From Candidatus Cloacimonadota bacterium (GTDB lineage Bacteria; Cloacimonadota; Cloacimonadia; Cloacimonadales; Cloacimonadaceae), in assembly GCA_012839325.1 (NCBI GenBank), contig DUNQ01000031.1, positions 1-42,589 of the forward strand: a DNA stretch of 42,589 nt, written 5' to 3'. Below the pieces are notes generated by a model. That model was not told where the DNA came from and did no database searches. It saw only the letters and a program-made list of their open reading frames with translations. This document shows positions 9,746-17,195 of this stretch, in pieces (the stretch's first letter is position 1; each line of letters begins with the position of its first letter). A program made the translations under genes and the position numbers.

Positions 9746-9782
9746 AAAAAAGCCCTTTCCGTGAGTGTGGAGAGGGCTTTTT
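9746..9782 (+). terminator. Rho-independent terminator
   Basis: AAAAAGCCCTTTCC and GGAGAGGGCTTTTT pair (one G-U) across a short loop and end in a T run, 16 nt after the stop of the propeller-like cargo gene. It is close in sequence to the terminator at 5971-6007. Confidence 0.85.
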
Positions 9783-9811
9783 CAATTGTGTTCTGTCGCA
9801 GATGGTGCGGG

Positions 9812-9893
9812 AACGTCCTCGTTGCCGCAGAAAGCGCAGCTTTCTATAATTTGGTGCGTAAACGCCCTCGTTTACGCATGCGCGGAAGCGCAT
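9812..9893. repeat. Chain of hairpins, dispersed repeat family B, second copy
   Basis: Contains AGAAAGC/GCTTTCT (9829-9845), GCGTAAAC/GTTTACGC around GCCCTC (9856-9877) and ATGCGC/GCGCAT around GGAA (9878-9893). The order matches 7647-7711. The final tetraloop differs (GGAA against GGGA) but stays GNRA-type. Confidence 0.8.
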
Positions 9894-9941
9894 ACCTTCT
9901 GTTGGATTCTTTCGCGTCCTCGTGTCGCTCATTTTCCGGTA

Positions 9942-9980
9942 GGTTAACGCCCTCGTTAACCGAGAAAACAACAGTTTTCT
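9942..9980. repeat. Double hairpin, repeat family B variant
   Basis: GGTTAAC-GCCCTC-GTTAACC (9942-9961) followed by AGAAAAC/GTTTTCT (9963-9980). The architecture is the same as at 30931-30973, with different stem letters that still pair. It ends 10 nt from the stop codon of the convergent rtcB gene. Confidence 0.75.
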
Positions 9981-9989
9981 ACTTTCTTA

Positions 9990-11180
9990 TCAATCCGCCG
10001 CTTTAAAGTTATAAATAGGGCGGATAATCTTGAGCACATCCACGGTATCTTTAATATTCTCCATGATCTCTTCGGCGGGCTTATACACCATCGGCGCTTC
10101 GTCTATGGTGGCGCGGCTTACCGAGCTGGTATATACATTCTGCATTCTATCGCGAAACTCATCGAGCGAGACCCTCTGGCGTGCCTGACGACGGCTCATC
10201 ACCCTGCCTGCACCGTGTGGGGCAGAGTAGTTCCAATGCTGGTTTCCTTTGCCGCGACAGATCAGCGAACCGAATTGCATGTTTATCGGGATGAGCAAGA
10301 TCTCATCTTTCTGCGCTGAGACGGCGCCTTTTCTGAGTATCATATTTTTGGTGTCAATATAGTTGTGGATGGTCTGAAATTCATCCAAAACAGTCCAGCC
10401 CATGGTATTGATGATGGTCTCTGCCATGGCGCGACGATTGATGAAGGCATATTCTTGACCGATATCCATGTCGAAGAGATAATCTTGCATGAGTTCGCCT
10501 TCACAATATGCCAAGTTTTTGGGTATTCTGCCTTGGGCTTGCTTGCGTTTGGCGCGCTTGAAATCTTTCTTTTTTACTTTGCCGTCAAATTGGATTCTTT
10601 GGTTGTGCTTGGCGCTTAGGCGAAGGTGTGCTTCTTCCTGATAGTAGCCTGCAATCTGGGTTCCGAGATGGCGAGAGCCGGAGTGAATCACGAGGTAGAG
10701 CGTGCCTTCATCATCCTCATTTATCTCGATAAAGTGATTTCCGCCGCCTAAAGTGCCGATGGATTTATAGGCTCTATCGAGGTTTACGAAGTTCTTGCAT
10801 CTCAGCTCTTCAATGCGGGTTTCGCCGGCGAGAGCGTGGGGAGATTTGCGTATGGAAAATCCGGAAGGGATGCGCTTTTTAATGATATTATCCAGCTTGG
10901 CGAGGTCTATGTCCTCAGCTCTTTCTTTTAGCTTTTGAACCTTCATGCCACAGCCTATGTCCACTCCTACGAAGTTTGGAACCACTTTGTCTGTGATGAG
11001 CATGGTGGTGCCGATCACGCAGCCCAAGCCGGCATGCACGTCCGGCATCACACGAATATTTGCGCCGAGAGCAATCTGCGTCTCGGAATCTAATATCTCT
11101 TTGAGTTGGGAATACGCCGTTGCCTCCACATTCTCTGTGAAAACAATGGCTGAACCATATTTACCTGTTATTTCTATCAT
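9990..11180 (-). CDS. rtcB: RtcB family RNA-splicing ligase
   Basis: RtcB joins 2',3'-cyclic phosphate or 3'-phosphate RNA ends to 5'-OH ends using GTP and Mn2+, in tRNA or rRNA repair. At 396 residues it is close to the usual bacterial length. The metal and guanylylation motifs are present: MPDVHAG (H49), VGVDIGCGM (D74, C77), GGGNHF (H149), IHSGSRHLG (H166), TIHNYI (H272), RKGAVSAQKDE and PHGAGRVMSR (H322, the residue guanylylated in the family). The gene is convergent with the cargo cluster and divergent from the sigma-like gene. No ribosome-binding site precedes the ATG, while a good promoter sits so close that the mRNA is probably leaderless. No archease or RtcA neighbour is present. Confidence 0.95.
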   Translation of the reverse strand: MIEITGKYGSAIVFTENVEATAYSQLKEILDSETQIALGANIRVMPDVHAGLGCVIGTTMLITDKVVPNFVGVDIGCGMKVQKLKERAEDIDLAKLDNIIKKRIPSGFSIRKSPHALAGETRIEELRCKNFVNLDRAYKSIGTLGGGNHFIEINEDDEGTLYLVIHSGSRHLGTQIAGYYQEEAHLRLSAKHNQRIQFDGKVKKKDFKRAKRKQAQGRIPKNLAYCEGELMQDYLFDMDIGQEYAFINRRAMAETIINTMGWTVLDEFQTIHNYIDTKNMILRKGAVSAQKDEILLIPINMQFGSLICRGKGNQHWNYSAPHGAGRVMSRRQARQRVSLDEFRDRMQNVYTSSVSRATIDEAPMVYKPAEEIMENIKDTVDVLKIIRPIYNFKAAD

Positions 11181-11187
11181 AATTGTC

Positions 11188-11217
11188 AGTATACGCTTAT
11201 GTGGGATTTGCTGTCAA
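11188..11217 (-). promoter_or_regulatory. Promoter of rtcB
   Basis: On the minus strand, TTGACA (11217-11212), an 18-nt spacer and TATACT (11193-11188). The -10 box ends 7 nt before the rtcB ATG, so the expected start of transcription is at or beside the start codon. Confidence 0.65.
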
Positions 11218-11298
11218 GTTAAAAAAAAGCGGGGAACTGTTTAGTCTGCTGCCTTTGTGATCGATAATATGAGAAATTGCCCACTCCAAAGTTTCCAC

Positions 11299-11327
11299 TT
11301 GACGGTTTCTGTGTTTTTCCACATACT
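11299..11327 (+). promoter_or_regulatory. Promoter of the sigma-like gene
   Basis: TTGACG (11299-11304), a 17-nt spacer and CATACT (11322-11327). Transcription would start about 20 nt before the ATG at 11355. Confidence 0.55.
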
Positions 11328-11354
11328 GCATGAAATAAAATTCAGGACAAATTG

Positions 11355-12455
11355 ATGAAGCAAATTGAATATTCGGACATAAGTGATATTGCCTATAATC
11401 GTATCGTTGAATCGATTAACAAAATGATCAAAGAGCAATTCCGTTTTCTTAATATCGTTGATGATGTGACGAATCAAATATTTATTGATCTCTTTAAGGC
11501 TTCTATGCCGGGCATTGCTGATGAGGCATTTCAAGAATCAATTGATGCAGCCACTCCCAAAGCGGTTGAAAATACTTTTAAGTACTATCAGAAAATCTCT
11601 TTTTCTTATTGCTTTTCAAAAACAAAACAGCCTGAACTCTCCGAGGATATCTCGCAGGAAGCAATTATGGCTATGCTCAAATCCAAAAACAAGATCAACA
11701 ATATCAACGCATGGCTTTTTCAGGTGACAAACAACCTTTTGTGTAAATATTATGAAAGTCAGAAGCAAGAAAGAGAGCTTTTTGAGATGCTGAGAAATAA
11801 TGCAGCCGTCATCCAACAACTTGATGCGCATGATGATAGCTTTGATATTGTGAACTTAAGCGATTCTGACAAGGAAGCGATTATTGCCAGCGAAGAATTT
11901 CAGGAATATGAGAAAATGATCTCTTTTAAGAGTCTTAAGGAATTTGCTGAATCGATGGATGTAAGTGAAAAAGTGGCTCAAAAAAGAAAAGAAAAGATCA
12001 TCCGCGATCTGAAATCAAAAACTAAGGTTGCAATGGGATGGCAAGTAAGTCGAAGCATACTCAATTACAATCAATATAATGCTATACAAAAGTTCATTCG
12101 TGAGCTTTTAAGCATGGAAAACATCGAAAGATATGTAAAATCAGATGAAGAATTATCTCTGAAAGTCCAAAGCATTATGCAGGGGATAAATGAAATCCAC
12201 GATTGGAAAATAATCATGCAAGATAGCAAAACGTTCAGACTTACAGTCTTTAGTTTGGATGAAAGCATAGGTCCCAGAGCCGTCACCTTTACCCTCTTTC
12301 TAAATCATAGAAACAGCGTTTTAATTAAGGATTTCAAAGAAAATGAGTTTGTGGCAGCTCATAAGCTACCAAAGAATTTCAGAATACCGAGACAGATGGG
12401 TATGTCTATGTTGAGCTATGAAGATATTTTAGCTATGCTGAAACAAGATGAATAG
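11355..12455 (+). CDS. Sigma-70-like (ECF-like) protein with long C-terminal extension
   Basis: 366 residues; the ATG at 11355 follows an AGGAC weak ribosome-binding site and is preferred to the TTG one codon earlier. Residues ~95-135 (LSEDISQEAIMAMLKS then INAWLFQVTNNLLCKYYESQ) match the sigma region 2 pattern: acidic QE motif, short linker, then AWLxxVxxNLxxxYxxxx. A second helical segment (~193-225, LKEFAESMDVSEKVAQKRKE) could be a region-4-type helix-turn-helix. The N-terminal ~90 residues and the last ~140 match nothing I recognise and make it about twice the size of a normal ECF factor. No anti-sigma gene is adjacent. It could instead be a degenerate sigma-derived regulator. Confidence 0.6.
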   Translation: MKQIEYSDISDIAYNRIVESINKMIKEQFRFLNIVDDVTNQIFIDLFKASMPGIADEAFQESIDAATPKAVENTFKYYQKISFSYCFSKTKQPELSEDISQEAIMAMLKSKNKINNINAWLFQVTNNLLCKYYESQKQERELFEMLRNNAAVIQQLDAHDDSFDIVNLSDSDKEAIIASEEFQEYEKMISFKSLKEFAESMDVSEKVAQKRKEKIIRDLKSKTKVAMGWQVSRSILNYNQYNAIQKFIRELLSMENIERYVKSDEELSLKVQSIMQGINEIHDWKIIMQDSKTFRLTVFSLDESIGPRAVTFTLFLNHRNSVLIKDFKENEFVAAHKLPKNFRIPRQMGMSMLSYEDILAMLKQDE

Positions 12456-12478
12456 AGAGACCATAGCCTGATTTTATT

Positions 12479-12511
12479 AAGCTCGACATGCTTTTGTGTC
12501 GAGCTTTTTTG
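12479..12511 (+). terminator. Rho-independent terminator
   Basis: AAGCTCGACA pairs with TGTCGAGCTT around a short loop and is followed by a T run, 24 nt after the stop of the sigma-like gene. Confidence 0.88.
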
Positions 12512-12586
12512 CATCCCTTTTTCTGTGTTGTTGAAGATCTGTTAATAAAATTGGTTATCAAGTAAAGAAAATGAAATTAAAGCCAT

Positions 12587-12728
12587 CAAGTTTACATAAC
12601 ATTTTAAATATTTAGAAATTTGAAAATATTTCCAGCCTTATATTTCAATCACTTAGAAGAGTGATGAAAAAATAGTTGCGATATTTGGGAGTAAAATCCC
12701 GTTTTGGGCTCCTATATAAAAGTAGAGG
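12587..12728 (+). repeat. Bipartite conserved element, copy 1
   Basis: Two blocks are identical to the copy at 19474-19649: a 19-bp block (12587-12605, CAAGTTTACATAACATTTT) and a 28-bp block (12701-12728, containing CTCCTATATAAAAGTAGAGG). The DNA between them differs in sequence and length. The second block contains a TATAAA-like box and lies ~80 nt upstream of a strongly ribosome-bound small ORF, so a promoter role is plausible. Strand is assumed from that context. Confidence 0.7.
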
Positions 12729-12810
12729 CTATTATTTTTATCAAAGCCGCATCGATCAAGTTGTAATTTGGTGAAACATGAGAAATAAAAAGCACAGAAG
12801 GAGGATAAAG

Positions 12811-12921
12811 ATGAGTTTGCTTACATTATACTCGAAAAGAATTGACAGAATATGCGTATGGAAAGTAAATGGCACAATAGTAATGTTTGATGGAGAAATC
12901 GATGGATTTTCGTGTTTATGA
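12811..12921 (+). CDS. Small 36-residue ORF, probable leader peptide
   Basis: ATG at 12811 is preceded by GAAGGAGGATAAAG, one of the strongest ribosome-binding sites in the window. The predicted peptide (MSLLTLYSKRIDRICVWKVN, then 16 more residues ending FSCL) has no transmembrane segment and no recognised family. Its stop (12919-12921) overlaps the start of the next gene at 12902, whose own GGAG lies inside this ORF. A translational-coupling leader is the simplest reading; a functional small protein is also possible. Confidence 0.5.
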   Translation: MSLLTLYSKRIDRICVWKVNGTIVMFDGEIDGFSCL

Positions 12922-13999
12922 ATACCTTAGCGTGTTCATTATGGCATGGCTCTTCGTTTATGGACTCACTCCCTTGATGATGAAGCTTGCCAATAGGATA
13001 AATTTTGTGGACAAGCCGGAGGCGCGCAAGATGCACCTCAAGACAGTTCCGCTCATGGGCGGGATCAGCGTTGGGCTCGGCTTCATTTTATTGTGCGTCT
13101 ATGATGTTGCCATTTCATCCGGCAGATATTTCGATAGACCCATGCTGGGCTATCTTGCGGGCTCCATTCTCATCATAATCATCGGCGCCATCGACGATAG
13201 GCGCGGGATGCAGCCGCTGGTAAAGCTATTCGGACAGTTTTTGGTGAGCATCATCTTCATCTTTACAAATTTCAGGATCATTGAGCTGCAACAGATGTTT
13301 GGCAACATGTTTATCAGCATTCCATTGATGTTGCTCTGGATGGTGGGCTTGATGAATGCGCTGAACTTTTTGGACAATATGGATGGCATCATCAGCGGAA
13401 TGGCGGGGATCTTGGGGCTGGGCTTCTTTGCTTTCGCGCTTTCAAACAGCAATCCATCAAACGAAAATGCCATGGCGTTGATTGCGCTGATTTCTCTTAG
13501 TTTTGCCGGCTCTACCTTTGGCTTTTTGCCATATAATTTCAATCCTGCCAAGATCTTCCTCGGCGATGCAGGCAGCATGTTCATCGGCTATTTCCTATCG
13601 TCCATGGGCATATTAGTTGCGCAATATGCAGGTAATAGACACAATGACAAGTTCTTCTATCTTCTGCCCGTCTTGCTGCTGAGTTATGCCATATTCGATA
13701 TCAGCTTGGTGAGCATCACTCGCAGGCGGGATGGGCGCCACGTGATGCAGGGCGGGAAAGACCACTCTACACACAGGATAAATAACGTCTTAGGCTCTGT
13801 AAAGGTGACGGCGGGGATAGTATATACCCTCAATATCCTCATCGTTTTGACCTCCATCATCATATTCAACATCGGTTCCCGCGAATTGCTCATCGCCTGC
13901 ACCTTGCTTTTCATGGTGTTTTTCTTGCTCTTTGGGCGAAAGCTTGACCAAGTTCCAATCGTGGTTCCGGAAAATCAAAAGAAGGTGAAAAAGGCATGA
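12902..13999 (+). CDS. MraY/WecA-family glycosyl-1-phosphate transferase
   Basis: A polytopic inner-membrane enzyme of the family that transfers a UDP-sugar-1-phosphate (often GlcNAc-1-P) onto undecaprenyl phosphate, the first step of O-antigen, teichoic or capsule glycan synthesis. 365 residues from the ATG at 12902, which has GGAG 6 nt upstream (alternatives at 12890 and 12887). Family motifs: VDKPEARKMH near residue 36, GAIDDRRGM (D98, D99), NALNFLDNMDGI (152-162), FLGDAGSMFIGY (D222) and the late loop GGKDHSTHRI (H288, H291). Because it lacks MraY-specific context (no mur genes), it is more likely WecA/TagO-like than MraY. It heads an operon with envelope lipoproteins. Confidence 0.88.
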   Translation: MDFRVYEYLSVFIMAWLFVYGLTPLMMKLANRINFVDKPEARKMHLKTVPLMGGISVGLGFILLCVYDVAISSGRYFDRPMLGYLAGSILIIIIGAIDDRRGMQPLVKLFGQFLVSIIFIFTNFRIIELQQMFGNMFISIPLMLLWMVGLMNALNFLDNMDGIISGMAGILGLGFFAFALSNSNPSNENAMALIALISLSFAGSTFGFLPYNFNPAKIFLGDAGSMFIGYFLSSMGILVAQYAGNRHNDKFFYLLPVLLLSYAIFDISLVSITRRRDGRHVMQGGKDHSTHRINNVLGSVKVTAGIVYTLNILIVLTSIIIFNIGSRELLIACTLLFMVFFLLFGRKLDQVPIVVPENQKKVKKA

Positions 14000-14733
14000 A
14001 ACTCTATGCATTGGGGACGGGCTCAGGCATGGCGAGCAAGGACTTAAATTGCTCCTGCTATCTGCTTGAAAGAGAAAATAAGAGCTTCATTTTGGACTGC
14101 GGCGAAGGCTGTACGCAGACACTTTTGCGCATGGATTACGACATCCGCGAGATCGAGGCGATCATCATCTGCCACTATCATCCGGATCACCTTTGCGGGA
14201 TTTTTATGCTCATGCAAACCATGTATCTGAAAGGGCGCAAAAAGCCACTGAAACTATATCTACCGGAAAGGGAGGATGAGTTCTTGGGCTTCATGCAATA
14301 TATGTATCTCTTTGAAGAGAGATTTGCATACGAGCTTGAGATCTGCTCCATCTTGGATCTGCCCAAGGATTATCCATATTTTAGTTTAATGAAAAACGAC
14401 CATCTCATCGGCTATACGGCTGTGATAGAAGAAGGGGGCTTGCCAAATCAGCAAAGGGCATATTCGGTGAGAATAGCCGGTGAAAAAGGGGACATGGCAT
14501 ATAGCTCGGATATCGGCGATATCAAGAGCATTGAAAAGCTGATAGACGGCGTGCACACCTTCATCTGTGATGGCTTGCATCCTCCTTATGAGGAATTGGA
14601 AAGACTTTTAGAGCTATCTATTAAGCGTGTGATTTTCACGCATGAAACACCCAAGGAAGCGATCATGAAGCTAAAGGCGCAAGATGCCGGACGCTTTGAA
14701 GAAATAGTGCAAGGGGAGAGCTACACGATATGA
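13996..14733 (+). CDS. Metallo-beta-lactamase-fold hydrolase (RNase Z-like)
   Basis: 245 residues overlapping the preceding gene by ATGA. It has the MBL signature CHYHPDHLCG (H60, H62, D64, H65), the opening ALGTGSGM strand, a later AYSSDIGD with the bridging Asp, and a C-terminal FTHE histidine. This arrangement resembles the RNase Z/arylsulfatase-type subgroup, but the long exosite arm of tRNase Z is not evident, so the substrate is open. It is translationally coupled to both neighbours. No signal peptide, so cytoplasmic. Confidence 0.85.
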   Translation: MKLYALGTGSGMASKDLNCSCYLLERENKSFILDCGEGCTQTLLRMDYDIREIEAIIICHYHPDHLCGIFMLMQTMYLKGRKKPLKLYLPEREDEFLGFMQYMYLFEERFAYELEICSILDLPKDYPYFSLMKNDHLIGYTAVIEEGGLPNQQRAYSVRIAGEKGDMAYSSDIGDIKSIEKLIDGVHTFICDGLHPPYEELERLLELSIKRVIFTHETPKEAIMKLKAQDAGRFEEIVQGESYTI

Positions 14734-16148
14734 AAAATAGGCAAAATCTTGTGCTGATCATCGCTGCTTTCCTGCTTGCGGTGATGCTGATTTCCGGCTG
14801 TGAGATGAATAAGCTCAATAATGCCGAAGCTTTATACAGGCAAAAGAGTTATGTGGGCGCAATCGAGGCTGCGGATCAGCTGATACGCACGGCAAATAAC
14901 GGTGCGATCGCCACTCGTGCCGAGATCCTGCGCGGCGATAGCTATCTTGCGCTGGGCATGATGGCTCTTGAGCGCGACAATCGTCCTTTGGCAATCCGCT
15001 TTTTGAAGCTGGCAAATTCACCTGATGCGGATCATGAATTGGCTTCTCTGTACTATCGCATGGGTGAAGAAGTCTATGAAGAAGGCGATCTGGTGAAAGC
15101 CATGAGTTATATGCAGGACATCCTGCGCGAGATCCCTGAAACCGAGCTCATGCCGATGGTTGCCTATCGCCGCATCAATATCTTTGTGGATGAATATAAA
15201 GATTATGACGCCGCTTATGAGGAGTATAAGGCTCTCTATGACAATTATCCCGATCATGAATATGAGCTTTTGGCGCGCGAAGAGGTAAAGAAATTCATCG
15301 ATATGCGCGTGGAATATGCAACGAGGCTACTAAATGGCGGATATTATACAGATTCATTCCGCGAGCTTTTTGAGCTTTCGCAATATCCCGTGGTGGAGAT
15401 CGGCGTGGTGAATGCTCTCATCGGCGATGTCTATATGGCTCAGGGTGAACAGTTTGTTCAAGAAGAGGATTACATTGAAGCGGATAGGCTTTATCGCATT
15501 GCAGTTCAATATAATCCGCATAAAGAGGGCGAGGTCAAATCGCGCCTGGAAGGCATCATCGGGCTCTATATCACCAAAGGCAATGAACTGATGGGTGAGC
15601 GCAGGTTTGATGAGGCGAGGCTACACTATAACAAGTCTTTTGATATCATTCCCGATTACGAGCCCGCGAATCTGGCGCTTGCTGCTTTGGATAAGAGAGA
15701 AAGCGATATCGCAAGAGCGATTGAACTCGTGGAAGAAGCCGAAGAATATGAGCGTAAGGGACAGATCGCGGATGCGCTGAGGCTCTACAATCAGGCTATT
15801 GCCTTGGACGCCTTGCCCATATATCAGGAAAGGGCGCGTCTGGCGCAAAACATGGTGGAAGCCGAGCGCGATCCTCTCGCTTTTGCGCAAAGAATATTGT
15901 ATTCACATCGCAATGGCATCATCCCGCGGAGGGTGGAAGAGAAGCGTCAGGATATACTCAAAGAGTATAAATCAAACGAGATAAGGGATAGCGGATGGAA
16001 GTTTTTGCTCTCTTCGGGACAATATAAGTTTGAGGCTCGTTATGATCTGCTCACGCCTGTGACGACCTTCCTGTATGTCTGGCAGATAAATCTCAGGGAT
16101 AGGTCTATCATCCCGCTGAACAAACAATCAGAAGAGATGATGAATTAG
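14730..16148 (+). CDS. TPR-repeat lipoprotein
   Basis: 472 residues, overlapping the hydrolase gene by ATGA. It begins with a lipoprotein signal peptide ending in LISGC (Cys24). The rest is mostly tetratricopeptide-like helical pairs (AEALYRQKSYVGAIEAADQL, RRFDEARLHYNKSFDI, KGQIADALRLYNQAIAL), suggesting a scaffold in the periplasm or on the outer membrane. A last ~70-residue segment (SGWKFLLSSGQYKFEARYDL onward) looks beta-rich and differs from the repeats. It is followed 12 nt later by a DUF5683-like protein, so a shared envelope role is likely. Partner unknown. Confidence 0.82.
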   Translation: MKNRQNLVLIIAAFLLAVMLISGCEMNKLNNAEALYRQKSYVGAIEAADQLIRTANNGAIATRAEILRGDSYLALGMMALERDNRPLAIRFLKLANSPDADHELASLYYRMGEEVYEEGDLVKAMSYMQDILREIPETELMPMVAYRRINIFVDEYKDYDAAYEEYKALYDNYPDHEYELLAREEVKKFIDMRVEYATRLLNGGYYTDSFRELFELSQYPVVEIGVVNALIGDVYMAQGEQFVQEEDYIEADRLYRIAVQYNPHKEGEVKSRLEGIIGLYITKGNELMGERRFDEARLHYNKSFDIIPDYEPANLALAALDKRESDIARAIELVEEAEEYERKGQIADALRLYNQAIALDALPIYQERARLAQNMVEAERDPLAFAQRILYSHRNGIIPRRVEEKRQDILKEYKSNEIRDSGWKFLLSSGQYKFEARYDLLTPVTTFLYVWQINLRDRSIIPLNKQSEEMMN

Positions 16149-16160
16149 GGGAGGCTTACC

Positions 16161-16754
16161 ATGAAAAAGAAACTATTGATTTTTACTTTGGTCTTGAGCA
16201 TGCTGGGGATCTTTGGCGTGCTGGGTGCGGTGGAATTTGATCTGCAAGCTTTTGCCGATACCACCAAATATAACTGGGAAAACTATATTGATCGCAACCT
16301 CTATCGTCAAGATCTGCTAACGAGGCAAGGCAAGCTCCAGCTCTATGAAATGGAGGCTATTTCTTTTGAAGGAAACCTGCTCAAAAGCGCTGTGTTCCCG
16401 GGTTGGGGACAATTCAATACAAAGCACAATACCAAGGCTTCCATCATCATGAGTGCAGAGGTGCTCAGCGTGATGGGTGCATATTATTTCTACAATCGCT
16501 CCATGCGCTATCACGAGAAGTATATGCAGGCTGATCAGTTGGACGATATAAATACATATTGGAGTAAGGCGCAAGAGCCTTATATCTATTCCCTTTTGCT
16601 CTCGGGATTGGCGGGGATTGTGTGGTTTTATAATATCTTCGATGTTGTCCAATCCGCTAACGACTATAACGATAAGCTCTGGCTGGATATTCTTTCCAGA
16701 GATCAGGATGCGCCTGTTCGCATCAGCCCTGCCGGCATTCAAGTGAGGTTTTAG
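16161..16754 (+). CDS. DUF5683-like membrane protein
   Basis: 197 residues with an N-terminal signal peptide (to about VLGAVE). The segment NLLKSAVFPGWGQFNTK (residues 72-88) matches the SA-PGxGQ motif seen in DUF5683-type proteins that precede a transmembrane helix. Hydrophobic helices are predicted around 92-112 and 142-160. It probably sits in the envelope with the adjacent lipoproteins; the biochemical function of this family is not established. Confidence 0.7.
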   Translation: MKKKLLIFTLVLSMLGIFGVLGAVEFDLQAFADTTKYNWENYIDRNLYRQDLLTRQGKLQLYEMEAISFEGNLLKSAVFPGWGQFNTKHNTKASIIMSAEVLSVMGAYYFYNRSMRYHEKYMQADQLDDINTYWSKAQEPYIYSLLLSGLAGIVWFYNIFDVVQSANDYNDKLWLDILSRDQDAPVRISPAGIQVRF

Positions 16755-16757
16755 TCC

Positions 16758-17195
16758 ATGAAAAAGCATCTTTTATTCATCATTACATTGCTTATTGCCA
16801 TACTACTTAGCTCTTGCGGGATGAGGCGAGATAACCCCTTGGACCCCATGGGAGATCATGGAATCACGCGTCCCGGAGACGTCACCGGACTCAATGCAGC
16901 AATGGTGGGCAGCAGCCCCGATACCTATGTAGTTCGGCTGGTGTGGAACTCCGCTACGCCCGCGGACGGATATTATGTCTATCGTAGTTTGGGCTATAAC
17001 AGTCAATATCATAAAGTTGGCGAAACGATACATGTGGCGGGGGATCAGCTTCAAGATTTCTATCATAGCAGCCAGAGCGATGAAACGGTGCGCCCGGGCG
17101 ATTATTGGTATCGTGTTGCAGCTTACAAAACCTATGGGGAAAACATTCTCATAGGGCGATATACGGCGCCGGTCTTCATCAGAATACGACCCTAA
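16758..17195 (+). CDS. Small lipoprotein with fibronectin-III-like fold
   Basis: 145 residues, beginning 3 nt after the previous stop. A lipoprotein signal peptide ends at LLSSC (Cys20), followed by RRDNPLDPMG, the Cys-x-NPLDP linker common in lipoproteins of this style. The remainder (VRLVWNSATPADGYYVYRS ... DYWYRVAAYKTYGEN) is a single FN3-type beta-sandwich. Likely an envelope accessory or adhesin-like module. Its stop codon directly abuts the helicase start. Confidence 0.78.
   Translation: MKKHLLFIITLLIAILLSSCGMRRDNPLDPMGDHGITRPGDVTGLNAAMVGSSPDTYVVRLVWNSATPADGYYVYRSLGYNSQYHKVGETIHVAGDQLQDFYHSSQSDETVRPGDYWYRVAAYKTYGENILIGRYTAPVFIRIRP

Larger units (their letters stand above)
12456..12810. 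other. Intergenic region with terminator and conserved element
   Basis: After the terminator the DNA is very AT-rich. It contains one of two copies of a bipartite conserved element (12587-12728) and ends with the strong GAAGGAGG ribosome-binding site of the small ORF at 12811. Confidence 0.5.
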
